Shown piece by piece: positions 26,454-34,689 of a DNA stretch of 64,000 nt. The translations under genes and the position numbers were made by a program. Numbering within the stretch: the stretch's first letter is position 1; each line of letters starts with the position of its first letter. The notes beneath the pieces are model-generated. The model did no database searches. It was not told the origin of the DNA and saw only the letters and a program-made list of their open reading frames with translations. The stretch comes from Bin5 sp965200615 (lineage in GTDB: Bacteria > Chloroflexota > Anaerolineae > Caldilineales > Caldilineaceae), in the NCBI GenBank assembly GCA_965200615.1, contig OZ241377.1:682001-746000 (forward strand), written 5' to 3'.

Positions 26454-27488
26454 CTACAGCGCCAACTCAGCCATCATTCGCACAGTTTCGATGCTGTCGG
26501 TCATCACCGTCAGAGTCGCGATCGGCGCCGTCTGCCAGAGCTGCAGACGGTCCGCGATGCGGGCGCGGCTGCCGCACAGGGCAACCGCGTCCACAAGCGC
26601 ATCCGGCACAGCCAGGACCGCGCCAGCCCGGTCGCCGGCCAGATAGCTTGTCTGGATCCTGTCAGCCGCCTCTGCAAAACCGTAGCGGCAGGCCAGATTG
26701 TAGTAGAAGTTTTTGCTCCTGCTCCCCATCCCGCCGATGTACAGGGCCAGCATCGGCTTGAGCTGCATCCAGCAGCTCGCCAGATCATCCCCTACCACGA
26801 CCGCCGCCGAAGGCGCGATGTCGAACCCGCCCGGCCTTCCCGCCTCCCCGGCCCGCGCCCGCCCGGCAGTCACCGCCCCGGCGAACGTCGCGTCGTAATG
26901 CTCCGGCGCGAAGAAGATCGGCAGCCAGCCATCGGCCAGTTCTGCGGCCAGCGCCACATTCTGCGGGCCGATCGCCGCCAGGTAGACCGGCAGATCCGTC
27001 CGCCCGTGCAGGATGCTTTTCAGCGGTTTGCCCAGCCCCCACGAGCCAGAACCGCGGTAGGGAAGCTGGTAGAACTCGCCCTCATAGGTCAGGGGCTCAT
27101 CACGCGCGAAAATGCGGCGCACGACTTCGATGTACTCGCGCGTGCGGGTCAAGGGTCTGGCATATCCGACGCCGTGCCAGCCCTCCACCACCTGCGGACC
27201 GGAGGCGCCCAACCCCAAGAGCATGCGCCCGCCCGACAACTGGTCCAGCGTCATGGCGGTCATCGCGGTCATCGCCGGCGTGCGCGCCGCCATCTGCAGG
27301 ATTGCCGTGCCTAAATGAATCCGTTTGGTCTGCGCGCCGATCCAAGCTAGGGGCGATACGGCGTCGGAGCCGTAGGCCTCAGCCGTCCACACCGCGTAGT
27401 AGCCCAGCCGGTCCGCTTCGCGGATCAACTCCATCGGCAGTGCGATCTTGCCGCCGGAATAACCTGTGTTGAGTCCCAGTCGCATCAT
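26454..27488 (-). CDS. LLM-class (luciferase-like) F420-dependent oxidoreductase
   Basis: The protein has 344 residues from ATG 27488 behind GGAGACT. It has the bacterial-luciferase TIM-barrel pattern: 'MRLGLNTGYSGG' strand 1, 'ADRLGYYAVWTAEAYGSDA', 'TKRIHLGTAILQMAARTPA' and 'LSGGRMLLGLGASGPQVVEG'. These are the signatures of F420-dependent LLM members rather than FMN monooxygenases. F420 genes are not in this window. The substrate cannot be deduced. It is convergent with the MFS gene and 91 bases upstream of (before) nothing co-directional except purN, which it probably follows in transcription. Confidence 0.88.
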   Translation of the reverse strand: MMRLGLNTGYSGGKIALPMELIREADRLGYYAVWTAEAYGSDAVSPLAWIGAQTKRIHLGTAILQMAARTPAMTAMTAMTLDQLSGGRMLLGLGASGPQVVEGWHGVGYARPLTRTREYIEVVRRIFARDEPLTYEGEFYQLPYRGSGSWGLGKPLKSILHGRTDLPVYLAAIGPQNVALAAELADGWLPIFFAPEHYDATFAGAVTAGRARAGEAGRPGGFDIAPSAAVVVGDDLASCWMQLKPMLALYIGGMGSRSKNFYYNLACRYGFAEAADRIQTSYLAGDRAGAVLAVPDALVDAVALCGSRARIADRLQLWQTAPIATLTVMTDSIETVRMMAELAL

Positions 27489-27579
27489 AGTCTCCGAAAG
27501 CTGGGTTGAACGGTCAGAGCCCGCCAGCGCTGCGGTCTTGCCAACTCTCTTCTGCCGTCCCCGCTGTTGGCTGCAGAGG

Positions 27580-28173
27580 TTATCCGATCACCTTTCGCAG
27601 GGTCTCTACCAGAAGCCAGCGCTCCACCGCGTGGATGCGTTCGGCCAGCGTTTCATGTGTATCGCCGGGATGGATGGGAACGGCCTGCTCCGCCAGCACC
27701 GGCCCCTCATCCACGCGTGCATCCGGAACGAGATGGACCATCACGCCGGTATGGTCGATTTCGCCGCGTCCAAAGGCAGCCAGCGCGTCGTCGATGGCGT
27801 GCGCGCCGGGAAACTGCCCGGGCAGCGCCGGGTGCAGATTCACGACCCGGTTGGGAAAGCGGCCCAGAAATTTCTCGCTGAGTATGTGCATCCAACCGGC
27901 CAGTACCACCCAGTCCGGCGCGTACTCGCTCACCAGCGCGGCCAGGTCGGCGTCGTACTCGGCGCGGCTGCGCTGCGCGTCGCGGTAGGGCTTCAGGGGA
28001 AAGTAACGGTCGGGGATCTGCGCCCGCCGCGCCCTTTCCAGCCCGTAAGCGCTCTTGCGGTTGGAGACAACGACAGCGATCTGCGCGTTCAGGCTGCCCG
28101 CCGCCACCGCGTCGATGATGGCCTGCAGATTCGATCCGTTGCCCGAAATGAGAACCGCCAGTTTGGATTTCAT
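27580..28173 (-). CDS. purN: Phosphoribosylglycinamide formyltransferase
   Basis: The protein has 197 residues, the normal PurN size, from ATG 28173. It transfers a formyl group from 10-formyltetrahydrofolate to glycinamide ribonucleotide, step three of purine synthesis. The N-terminal 'LAVLISGNGSNLQAIIDA' binds the phosphate. The catalytic Asn-His pair is in 'VNLHPALPGQFPGAHA', and the Asp of 'VDEGPVLAEQAV' completes the active site. No other pur genes are nearby. Confidence 0.96.
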   Translation of the reverse strand: MKSKLAVLISGNGSNLQAIIDAVAAGSLNAQIAVVVSNRKSAYGLERARRAQIPDRYFPLKPYRDAQRSRAEYDADLAALVSEYAPDWVVLAGWMHILSEKFLGRFPNRVVNLHPALPGQFPGAHAIDDALAAFGRGEIDHTGVMVHLVPDARVDEGPVLAEQAVPIHPGDTHETLAERIHAVERWLLVETLRKVIG

Positions 28174-28210
28174 AGCGCCCCTGAAAGCAGGTGATATGGC
28201 TCTGTGGTAT

Positions 28211-28225
28211 TGTCTACAGTATAAT
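28211..28225 (+). promoter_or_regulatory. Possible -10 region for the lipid glycosyltransferase
   Basis: A perfect TATAAT (28220-28225) lies in TGTCTACAGTATAAT, 115 bases before the ATG at 28341. No good -35 is found 16-18 bases upstream. The preceding TACAGTA resembles the bases before the -10 at 11078. Confidence 0.35.
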
Positions 28226-28340
28226 CGATTCCCATACGCGGCGAACTATTCTTGCCGCCAGGGAACAGATTCCCTGCCAGTGTCATAAGGCACTTTCCCC
28301 GCGGTCCGGTTTACAGCGCCAGGCAGAGTTTCCCCATCAC

Positions 28341-29495
28341 ATGAACCACAGCCGAATTCTGATTCTGATGAGCGATACCGGGGGCGGTCACCGCGCCAGC
28401 GCCCAGGCCTTGCAGGCCGCCTTCGCCGCCCGCTATCCCGGACGGTTTCAGGTGGAGATCGTCGATCTGTGGACCGACTACACCCCCTGGCCCATCAACC
28501 GTATGCCCCGCCTGTACAGCCCGATCATTGCCCGCGGCCTCTGGTTCTGGAAGCTGCTCTGGGCCGTTTTCGAAAACGAGCGGGCGTTCTCTGCCGCCCT
28601 GCGCCTGGTCTATCTGATCAGCCGCAACGAACTACGCCAGGTCCTGCAGGCCCACCGCCCGCATCTGATCATATCCGTACACCCGTTCATGCAGCATATC
28701 GTCCTGCGTTTGCTTGAGCAGGAGGGCGCCGCGATTCCTTTTTTGACGGTGGTCACCGATCTGGCATCGTTTCATCACGGCTGGTTTCATGCGAGGGCCA
28801 GGCGCTGTTTTGTCGCCAGCGAGCCCGCGGCCGCGGCAGCCCGCCGGCATGGCCTTCACGCCGGCCAGGTCCGTCTGCTCGGCCTGCCTGTCCGGCCCCC
28901 CTTCGTCGGCGCCTTGCCGGAAAAGGAGACGGCGCGCGCCCGGTTGGGGCTGGCGGACACCGCTTTTACCGTGCTGCTGCTCGGCGGCGGCGAGGGCATG
29001 GGCCCGGTTGCGGCGACTGCGCATGCGGTAGCACGCCGTCTGGCGGAGACGGGAACAGCCGCGCAACTGGTCGTCATCTGCGGCCGCAATAAGCGTTTGC
29101 GCCAGTCTTTGCAACGGTCAGACTGGCCTGTTCCGGTGCAGGTGTGCGGCTTTGTGGACAACATGCAGGAATGGATGGTCGCCAGCGACTGCGTGATCAC
29201 CAAGGCCGGGCCGGGCACAATCGCCGAGGCGCTGATCTGCGGGCTTCCCATCCTGTTGAGCGGATTTATTCCCGGGCAGGAGGAGGGCAACGTGGCGTAT
29301 GTCGTGGAGAACGGCGTCGGCGCTTACTGCGATTCACCCGACGGCATCGCCGCGATTATCAACGACTGGGCCGGCGGCAGTCAACTGTCTCAGATGTCCG
29401 CCCGCGAGCTGGCCCGTCCCCGCGCCGCCTATGACATCGTCGATGAGATTGTGGAGCTTTTGGATGGGGAGGCCGCGGAGGAGGGTGATAGTTGA
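28341..29495 (+). CDS. MGDG-synthase/UgtP-like glycosyltransferase (GT28-type)
   Basis: The protein has 384 residues from ATG 28341. The N-terminus 'ILILMSDTGGGHRASAQAL' is the acceptor-side glycine motif of monogalactosyl- and diglucosyl-diacylglycerol synthases. The C-terminal nucleotide-sugar domain has 'LLLGGGEGMGP', 'CGRNKRLRQSL' and the donor-binding 'TKAGPGTIAEALICGLPIL'. Members transfer a hexose from a UDP-sugar to diacylglycerol at the inner membrane face. A role in glycolipid synthesis is therefore likely. No signal or transmembrane helix is seen, matching the family's peripheral attachment. Confidence 0.9.
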   Translation: MNHSRILILMSDTGGGHRASAQALQAAFAARYPGRFQVEIVDLWTDYTPWPINRMPRLYSPIIARGLWFWKLLWAVFENERAFSAALRLVYLISRNELRQVLQAHRPHLIISVHPFMQHIVLRLLEQEGAAIPFLTVVTDLASFHHGWFHARARRCFVASEPAAAAARRHGLHAGQVRLLGLPVRPPFVGALPEKETARARLGLADTAFTVLLLGGGEGMGPVAATAHAVARRLAETGTAAQLVVICGRNKRLRQSLQRSDWPVPVQVCGFVDNMQEWMVASDCVITKAGPGTIAEALICGLPILLSGFIPGQEEGNVAYVVENGVGAYCDSPDGIAAIINDWAGGSQLSQMSARELARPRAAYDIVDEIVELLDGEAAEEGDS

Positions 29496-29544
29496 CAGGA
29501 GGCTATGATAGATGCAAAGTCTTGATGTGATACAGGAATGAGAG

Positions 29545-29808
29545 GTGCATGTGCCGCGAACAACCAGGACAATCACCTTCTCTCTGCCTATTGAGATGGC
29601 GGACTGGGTGGAGGAGGTGGTGAAGCGGGAAGGCTGTTCCCGCAGCGAGCTCTTGCGCGAAGCTTTATATCGTTATAAGGAGGAGAACGAGTGGCAGCAA
29701 CTCCTCCGCTATGGCGAACAACGAACACGTGAGCAGAAGATCAGCTCTGAGGATGTTAGTCGCTTGGTGGAAGAGTACCGGGCTGACATAGGTTCATCGC
29801 GGGCATGA
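29545..29808 (+). CDS. Ribbon-helix-helix antitoxin-like protein
   Basis: The protein has 87 residues from GTG 29545 (GTG 29551 is an alternative). The N-terminal 45 residues form a CopG-type ribbon-helix-helix: the strand 'RTITFSLPIEMADWV' and the helices with 'GCSRSELLREALYRY'. The C-terminal half is charged and should bind the toxin. Its stop overlaps the start of the PIN gene by four bases (ATGA), the usual arrangement of a VapBC-like pair. It would repress its own promoter. The toxin is truncated, so the pair may be decaying. Confidence 0.85.
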   Translation: MHVPRTTRTITFSLPIEMADWVEEVVKREGCSRSELLREALYRYKEENEWQQLLRYGEQRTREQKISSEDVSRLVEEYRADIGSSRA

Positions 29809-30080
29809 GGGCTGTTCTTGATACCAATGTTCTCATCTCAGGCCTGAATTTTTCTGGGAATGAGCGCCTTGTTCTCGAACTGGCGCGCAGGGGGCGGTTC
29901 GAGTTGTATCTCTCCAAATTTATTTTATATGAGGCTGCTGGCGTACTAACTCGAAAATTCGGCTGGTCTGAGGAACGCTCAACGCAGGCCCTCCAAACTT
30001 TGCAGGGGACGGCAGTCGTTTCAGCAACGCGGATCTTGCTTGCCAACTGGGGATCAGCGTGTCAGCCACACAGAAACTAA
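29805..30080 (+). pseudogene. PIN-domain toxin, C-terminally truncated
   Basis: The frame gives 91 residues, while such PIN toxins have about 130-145. The N-terminal acidic site is intact ('AVLDTNVLISGL', Asp6), followed by the helix 'RRGRFELYLSKFILYEAAGV' with its conserved Glu. The remaining acidic residues of the RNase centre, normally in a 'D..vlA.A' and 'TxD' segment, are missing. The frame runs from 'TAVVSATRIL' into foreign-looking sequence and stops at 30080. An HTH-antitoxin remnant begins in another frame at about 30002-30032. The toxin is probably inactive. Confidence 0.75.
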
Positions 30081-30172
30081 TCGAACTTGAGCGCAATTCT
30101 CCCATCGCTCAGGTGCAGAAGGCGCTTCGAGCGGTTGGGCGCAGTATGATAGTCGAAGTGACTGCAGTTTGA
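30032..30172 (+). pseudogene. C-terminal remnant of an XRE/HTH antitoxin-like protein
   Basis: In a different frame from the PIN gene, residues read 'DLACQLGISVSATQKLIELE', followed by 'KALRAVGRSMIVEV' and a stop at 30170-30172. This matches the end of HigA-like antitoxins (second HTH helix 'LGIS...V.KIE', then 'Y..ALGG.LEI'). It has no start of its own and joins directly onto the cut PIN gene, so it looks like a deletion scar between two toxin-antitoxin loci. Confidence 0.55.
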
Positions 30173-30218
30173 GAAAGCGAAAGAAGACGAGAGCCAGCAT
30201 CTAGCCCCGGAGACAAGA

Positions 30219-31121
30219 ATGCCGATACCAACTATGTTTGATCTTACATTGCCCGTACTTGAATTGCTGGGTGATGGAGAGATTTACCACAATTCTGTGC
30301 TCGCTGATCAACTCGCGCAGCGGTTCAATCTGACGGAAGCCGAAAGGAATGAACGCACCTCAAGTGGTCAGCGAAGGTTCGCAAATAGAATCAGCTGGGC
30401 GAGAATGAAGTTGAGAAATGCTGGTCTCTTGGATTACATGGATAGGGGAGCTTCCCGCATTACTGAACGCGGGCGCGAGGTATTGGCCGGCCATCCTCCC
30501 CGCATAGACAATACGTTTTTGAACCAGTTTGAGGAATACCGGAATGCACTCAAGAAGGATACTCCCGAGTCCAAAAACAAGCCTTCGGACAAACCGAATG
30601 AAGACACGCCAGAGGAAAATTTGAAGGCAGCATACGATACGATTCGAACCTATCTCGCGAACGAGATAATTGAGATAGTCATGAACTGCTCGCCATCGTT
30701 TTTTGAGCAGCTTGTTGTGGATGTTTTGGTAGGTATGGGGTATGGGGGCTCCAGGGAAGAAGCCGGCAAAGCTGTTGGCAGCTCTAACGATGAAGGCATT
30801 GATGGGATTATCAATGAGGACCGCTTGGGTCTTGATGTCATCTATATACAGGCCAAGCGATGGGAAAACTCTGTTACAAAACCAGAAATTCAGAAGTTCG
30901 CTGGCGCCTTGGCAGGTCAGAAAGCCGGAAAAGGCGTGTTCATTACCACCTCCTCTTTCACATCCGGCGCTCAGGAATATGTTAAAACTGTCGGTGCAAG
31001 GATCATCCTGATGGACGGACGCCAATTAGCCGACTTCATGATCGACTACAATGTCGGCGTCACCACCGAGGCCACATACGAACTGAAACGCATCGACACT
31101 GCCTATTTTGAGGACGAATAA
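30219..31121 (+). CDS. Mrr-type modification-dependent restriction endonuclease
   Basis: The protein has 300 residues. An N-terminal winged-helix domain (residues 1-90, 'SSGQRRFANRISWARMKLR') is typical of the Mrr N domain. A charged linker (105-135) follows. The C-terminal PD-(D/E)xK nuclease shows 'DEGIDGII' and 'DVIYIQAKRW', giving the catalytic Asp and Q-x-K. Such enzymes cut methylated foreign DNA. Base composition here is visibly more AT-rich than in neighbours, and it follows toxin-antitoxin debris, which fits a mobile defence islet. No partner methylase is seen, as expected for type IV systems. Confidence 0.92.
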   Translation: MPIPTMFDLTLPVLELLGDGEIYHNSVLADQLAQRFNLTEAERNERTSSGQRRFANRISWARMKLRNAGLLDYMDRGASRITERGREVLAGHPPRIDNTFLNQFEEYRNALKKDTPESKNKPSDKPNEDTPEENLKAAYDTIRTYLANEIIEIVMNCSPSFFEQLVVDVLVGMGYGGSREEAGKAVGSSNDEGIDGIINEDRLGLDVIYIQAKRWENSVTKPEIQKFAGALAGQKAGKGVFITTSSFTSGAQEYVKTVGARIILMDGRQLADFMIDYNVGVTTEATYELKRIDTAYFEDE

Positions 31122-31124
31122 CCC

Positions 31125-32015
31125 TCACCCACCCGTGCGCCCACAATAATCCAACTGATGCGCGACATACACCAACTCCCCACGGGCAACCTGTCGCCGG
31201 CGCATAGCGAGCCACTCCCCGAACTCGCCACCGTCCAACTCCGAATGACCCCGCAGCGTCACTTCCACAAAATGCAGGATACAACTGAGAAAATAGGCCT
31301 CATCAGCCGGATAACCGCCGCCCACCGGATGCACGACCCAATCAGAGCTGCCGGCCGCCAGCACATCGGCCCCACATGCCCGCAACGCGTGGAAAAGTCT
31401 GCGTCCGGTGCGGCTGTCGCCGGAGGGCTGCCCGTCCGCAGTGCGCGTGTCCATCGAGCGGTGATAGAGCGCCTCGATCCGGCCATCCAGCTCCGGGTCG
31501 ACTTCCGGCAGAAAGAGCGTTGCGCCGTCGAAATTGACGCTGAAATAGAAGAGGCCGGCGGGACACACCATCTGCAACAAAACGGGCAGCGCCGCCGGCA
31601 GGTGGAGCAGGTCCAGCAGCGCGTGGGCGATGATCAGATCGAACCGCTTCCGGTTTTCCCGCCGCGCCGCGAAGTCATACAGATTGGCTGTTTCCATCCG
31701 CACCCGCAGCCCCGCTTCCCCGCCGGACGTCAGGTGCGCCAACCGCCGCCGCGCAACCTCGATATTGCTCTCCTCGCTGTCGATCGCAGTGTAACTGACG
31801 TCAAAGCCTGAGCGAGAAAGCAGCCCCCACTCCACACACCGTTCGACCATCGTGCCGATGCCCGCGCCCACCTCCAGCACGCGCAAAGGGCGGTCCCGCG
31901 GCAGTTCGCCATCCATTGCATCCGTCAGCGTATGCCAGACATGCCGGTTGAGCGCGCGGTCGTCTACGGTGCGTTTGGAGGCCAGGTAGCGGGTGAAATC
32001 GAAACTGTCTGTCAC
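31125..32015 (-). CDS. Class I SAM-dependent methyltransferase
   Basis: The protein has 296 residues from GTG 32015. The SAM-binding motif I is 'VLEVGAGIGTMVERC' (about residues 46-60). An acidic residue after strand 2 ('YTAIDSEESNIEVARRRL') should hold the ribose, and 'FDLIIAHALLDLL' is motif IV. It is the last gene of the pterin-like operon, starting 15 bases after the GT4 stop. The target atom and substrate are not readable. In context it may methylate the glycosylated product. Confidence 0.88.
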   Translation of the reverse strand: MTDSFDFTRYLASKRTVDDRALNRHVWHTLTDAMDGELPRDRPLRVLEVGAGIGTMVERCVEWGLLSRSGFDVSYTAIDSEESNIEVARRRLAHLTSGGEAGLRVRMETANLYDFAARRENRKRFDLIIAHALLDLLHLPAALPVLLQMVCPAGLFYFSVNFDGATLFLPEVDPELDGRIEALYHRSMDTRTADGQPSGDSRTGRRLFHALRACGADVLAAGSSDWVVHPVGGGYPADEAYFLSCILHFVEVTLRGHSELDGGEFGEWLAMRRRQVARGELVYVAHQLDYCGRTGG

Positions 32016-32030
32016 TTCAGGTTCCGATGG

Positions 32031-33134
32031 TCATTGAACAATAGCTGCCAGGTATGCCCGGACCGCCGCCGCCGAGTCCGCCCAGCGCGGGTGGGACGTG
32101 AAGCGCTGCCGGGCGTTCCGGCCCAGGGCGGCCAACCGCTCCCTGTCCCCGGCCAGGGCGGACAGATACGCGGCAGTTCCGGCCGCGTCTGCCGGTTCAA
32201 CCAGAAAACCGTTGACGCCGCAATCGACAATTTCACCGGCGCCGCCGTGAATGCCGGCCAGCACCGGCAGCCCGAAGGCCATCGCCTCCAGGTACACGAT
32301 CCCGAATCCCTCGTAAGACAGCACCGCCAGCAGGTGCGCGGCGCGATACCGCTGCGCCAACTCCGCGTTCGACACGCGTCCGTGCAGGCGGATGTTGCCC
32401 TCCAACCCGGCCGCGCCGATCTGCCTGCGCAGCGCAGCCGCATATGCTCTGTCGACCGCTTCATCACCGATGACGTCCAGCAGCCAGTCGGCCCTTGGTA
32501 CACATGAAAGAGCGGTGAGCAGATGGTGCAATCCCTTACGCGCGATCAGATTGCCGACGAAAAGGATGCGCAGCGGACCGGGACCGCTTTCTCTGGCGCT
32601 GATCAGCTCTTCCGCCGCGCGCTCGTCCGGCGCCGGCAGATGATCAGCGGCCGGGTAGGCGATCACGCCGCCCAGCGGAGCGAGGTTTTCTTTCTCTCCT
32701 CGCAGCGTTGCCACCGCCTGCCGGGTCGTCCGGCTGTTGAAGATAAAGCCGTCCACCGCACGCAGATAGGCGCGCTCCACCGCGCGGTACAGGGGCAACA
32801 GCCGGCGCGGGCGCCGTTCGCTGCTGCGCAGATGGTGCACGATGCTGATCAATGGATAGCGCGGCTTCAGCCGCCGCAGCCGCCAGTTCACCAGCGCCAG
32901 CGATGGGTGGTTCAACTCGTCCTGCAGGAGAATGTCCACGGAAAGGTCGCGCAGGCGCCGGGACAGGCGCAACGAGAGGTTGTCGGCCAGATGCGCCGGG
33001 TAGCTGCGCCAGGGGAGCGACACGATCTCGACGGAATCGCCGGCCTCACGCAGATGCTCGACCAGCTTGCGGTCGTAGAGATAGCCGCCGGAGAGCGTAT
33101 CCAGGGAGCCGTAAATTAGCAGACCGATGCGCAT
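32031..33134 (-). CDS. GT4-family glycosyltransferase
   Basis: The protein has 367 residues. The N-terminal half has the GT-B start 'MRIGLLIYGSLDTLSGGYLYDR'. The C-terminal half carries the nucleotide-sugar site: 'ILFVGNLIARKGLHHLLTAL', 'HGRVSNAELAQRYRAAHLL' and the E-x7-E motif in 'EGFGIVYLEAMAFGLPV'. These define retaining GT4 enzymes. It lies 20 bases after the PTPS homologue and 15 bases before the methyltransferase, inside a run with GTP cyclohydrolase II. A glycosyl transfer onto a pteridine- or pyrimidine-type acceptor is therefore plausible, as known for cyanobacterial pteridine glucosides. Cell-envelope roles cannot be excluded. Confidence 0.92.
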   Translation of the reverse strand: MRIGLLIYGSLDTLSGGYLYDRKLVEHLREAGDSVEIVSLPWRSYPAHLADNLSLRLSRRLRDLSVDILLQDELNHPSLALVNWRLRRLKPRYPLISIVHHLRSSERRPRRLLPLYRAVERAYLRAVDGFIFNSRTTRQAVATLRGEKENLAPLGGVIAYPAADHLPAPDERAAEELISARESGPGPLRILFVGNLIARKGLHHLLTALSCVPRADWLLDVIGDEAVDRAYAAALRRQIGAAGLEGNIRLHGRVSNAELAQRYRAAHLLAVLSYEGFGIVYLEAMAFGLPVLAGIHGGAGEIVDCGVNGFLVEPADAAGTAAYLSALAGDRERLAALGRNARQRFTSHPRWADSAAAVRAYLAAIVQ

Positions 33135-33153
33135 GAACTGCAGTGGCTGGCGG

Positions 33154-33543
33154 TCAGCGGCCGGAAATGCGCTCCACCCGGTAAGAGGCCCAGGCGATTT
33201 CGTTTTCCCAGATGCGGGCGGTGACCGCGCTGATGTTGTCGGCGTTCAGCCCGTCGGAAAAGCTGTTGCCGACGATGCGGCAGAAATGCTCGATGCTTGG
33301 ATTGAGGCCTTTGAATTCCGGCAGGTCATTGAGCGTCTTATCGCGATAGCGGCCCGCCAACTCTTCCAACAACTCCTCCACATGTACAATGTCCACCAGG
33401 TAGCCGTGTTCATTCAGTTCCGCGCCCTCCAACTGGAACTCCAGCCGGTAGTGATGGGAGTGCCACTCGTTTTCCGGCCCCCAATCGCCGCCGATGAGGA
33501 AATGTTGGGCCACAAAATCCCGCTGTACTGCCAACCTGTACAT
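33154..33543 (-). CDS. 6-pyruvoyl-tetrahydropterin synthase/QueD family protein with altered active site
   Basis: The protein has 129 residues. The zinc ligands of the family are kept: His14 in 'FVAQHF', and His28 and His30 in 'WHSHHY'. The catalytic Cys that normally lies four residues before the second zinc His is Glu24 here ('GPENEWHSHH'). The Asp-His pair before 'LND' reads Asp68-Lys69. The 'NPSIEH' pterin-pocket motif and a terminal Glu in 'ARIWENEIAW' remain. A Cys-to-Glu change is known from the PTPS-III group, which replaces the folate enzyme FolB, but the added His-to-Lys change is not something I recognise. Neighbours point to a specialised pathway rather than queuosine. Confidence 0.85.
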   Translation of the reverse strand: MYRLAVQRDFVAQHFLIGGDWGPENEWHSHHYRLEFQLEGAELNEHGYLVDIVHVEELLEELAGRYRDKTLNDLPEFKGLNPSIEHFCRIVGNSFSDGLNADNISAVTARIWENEIAWASYRVERISGR

Positions 33544-33576
33544 CGAATCGATCCTTTCAGAAGTGGTCAGTGAACT

Positions 33577-34689
33577 CTACTCACTATCCGCTGCAGTTTG
33601 GTGGTTCAGAATGACCTGCAAAGTCCGCTCCGGACAGCTGTCGATGAGACTGTAGGCCTGAGCCGCCTGCTCCAGCGGGAACCGGTGCGAGATCAGCTCC
33701 TCTGCCGGCAGCTTCGCCAGCAGCTGCCAGGCGCTCTCCATGCGGCGGGCCTTTGTCCAGCGACCGCGCAACTGGGGCGCGATTGTGCTCACCTGGCTGC
33801 TGATCAGACGGACACGGTTGCGGTGAAAGGAGCCGCCCAGTTGGAGCGTCGCCGGCTTGGTCCCGTACCAGGAGCCGACCACGATACGGCTGTCGAATCC
33901 TGCGGCCGAGACCGCCGCGTCCAGAGCCCGCGGCTGGCCTGAGAGTTCATAGATCAGATCGCCGCCGTGCCGCTCTCCCGCATCCACCAGCGCCTCTTGC
34001 AGTGTTTCAGCGCCGTCGGCGCCGCCGGGATCGATTGCCTGGCTCGCGCCCAGCCGTTGGGCGATCCGCCGCCGCTGCGCCAGCGGGTCGACCGCGATCA
34101 GCGCGGCCAGCGGGAACTGCGCCAACAGCGCGATTGTCAGCAACCCGACGATGCCCAGCCCCATCACCAGCACCCGCTCGCCCACAAGCGGCGCGCCGTC
34201 CATCACCAGGTTGACGGCCGTTTCGGCATTGGGCAACAGCGCGGCCTGCGCCGGCGGCATCCCTTCGGGTACCGGCAGGAGCGCCTGCGGGCTGGCGCAA
34301 AAGTGGCTTTCGTGGGGATGGAAGGCAAAGTAGCAGCGGCTGTCCTCTTTGCCTGCTGCGTCTATCTGCACATCCGCGTCTGTCGTTTCCGCTTGTCGCG
34401 CCGGCGGGCTGGCAGTATCACAGATGTGGCCTACGCAGGCATACCCGTATTTCAGCGGGTAGCTTACCGTGTCGGTCAGACCGGCGATGGAGCTGTCGGC
34501 TGCCATGCCGGGAGGAACCTGCCCGCGGTAAAAGAGCATCTCCGTGCCGGCGCTGATGGCGGAGACGACCGTTTCGATCAGCAGCTCGTCCCCTTGCGGC
34601 GGGGCCATCTCCTCCGTGCATACCTCGACCGTGCCCGGCGCCGTGAACAGCAGCGCGCGCCGCTCCACACAGTTGGAAGCAAAGCTCAC
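33577..34689 (-). CDS. MDR-superfamily (zinc-type alcohol dehydrogenase-like) oxidoreductase
   Basis: The protein has 370 residues from GTG 34689, overlapping the upstream fusion gene's stop by four bases. The Rossmann motif is 'VMGLGIVGLLTIALLA' (near residue 172). The usual catalytic-zinc Cys is replaced by 'SAGTE', and the four-Cys structural zinc lobe is absent. This resembles the BchC/threonine-dehydrogenase-like subgroup, where Gly-Thr-Glu takes that place. 'NAETAVNLVMDGAP' precedes the nucleotide fold. A stretch of about 20 residues at 95-115 is a variable insertion. In the operon it may reduce or oxidise a side chain on the pteridine/pyrimidine product. Confidence 0.85.
   Translation of the reverse strand: MSFASNCVERRALLFTAPGTVEVCTEEMAPPQGDELLIETVVSAISAGTEMLFYRGQVPPGMAADSSIAGLTDTVSYPLKYGYACVGHICDTASPPARQAETTDADVQIDAAGKEDSRCYFAFHPHESHFCASPQALLPVPEGMPPAQAALLPNAETAVNLVMDGAPLVGERVLVMGLGIVGLLTIALLAQFPLAALIAVDPLAQRRRIAQRLGASQAIDPGGADGAETLQEALVDAGERHGGDLIYELSGQPRALDAAVSAAGFDSRIVVGSWYGTKPATLQLGGSFHRNRVRLISSQVSTIAPQLRGRWTKARRMESAWQLLAKLPAEELISHRFPLEQAAQAYSLIDSCPERTLQVILNHQTAADSE

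Noticed and set aside
29492..29520. TTGACA at 29492-29497 as the promoter of the toxin-antitoxin pair
   Set aside because: The only good -10 (TATGAT) is six bases downstream, and the base set at 17-base spacing does not resemble a -10.
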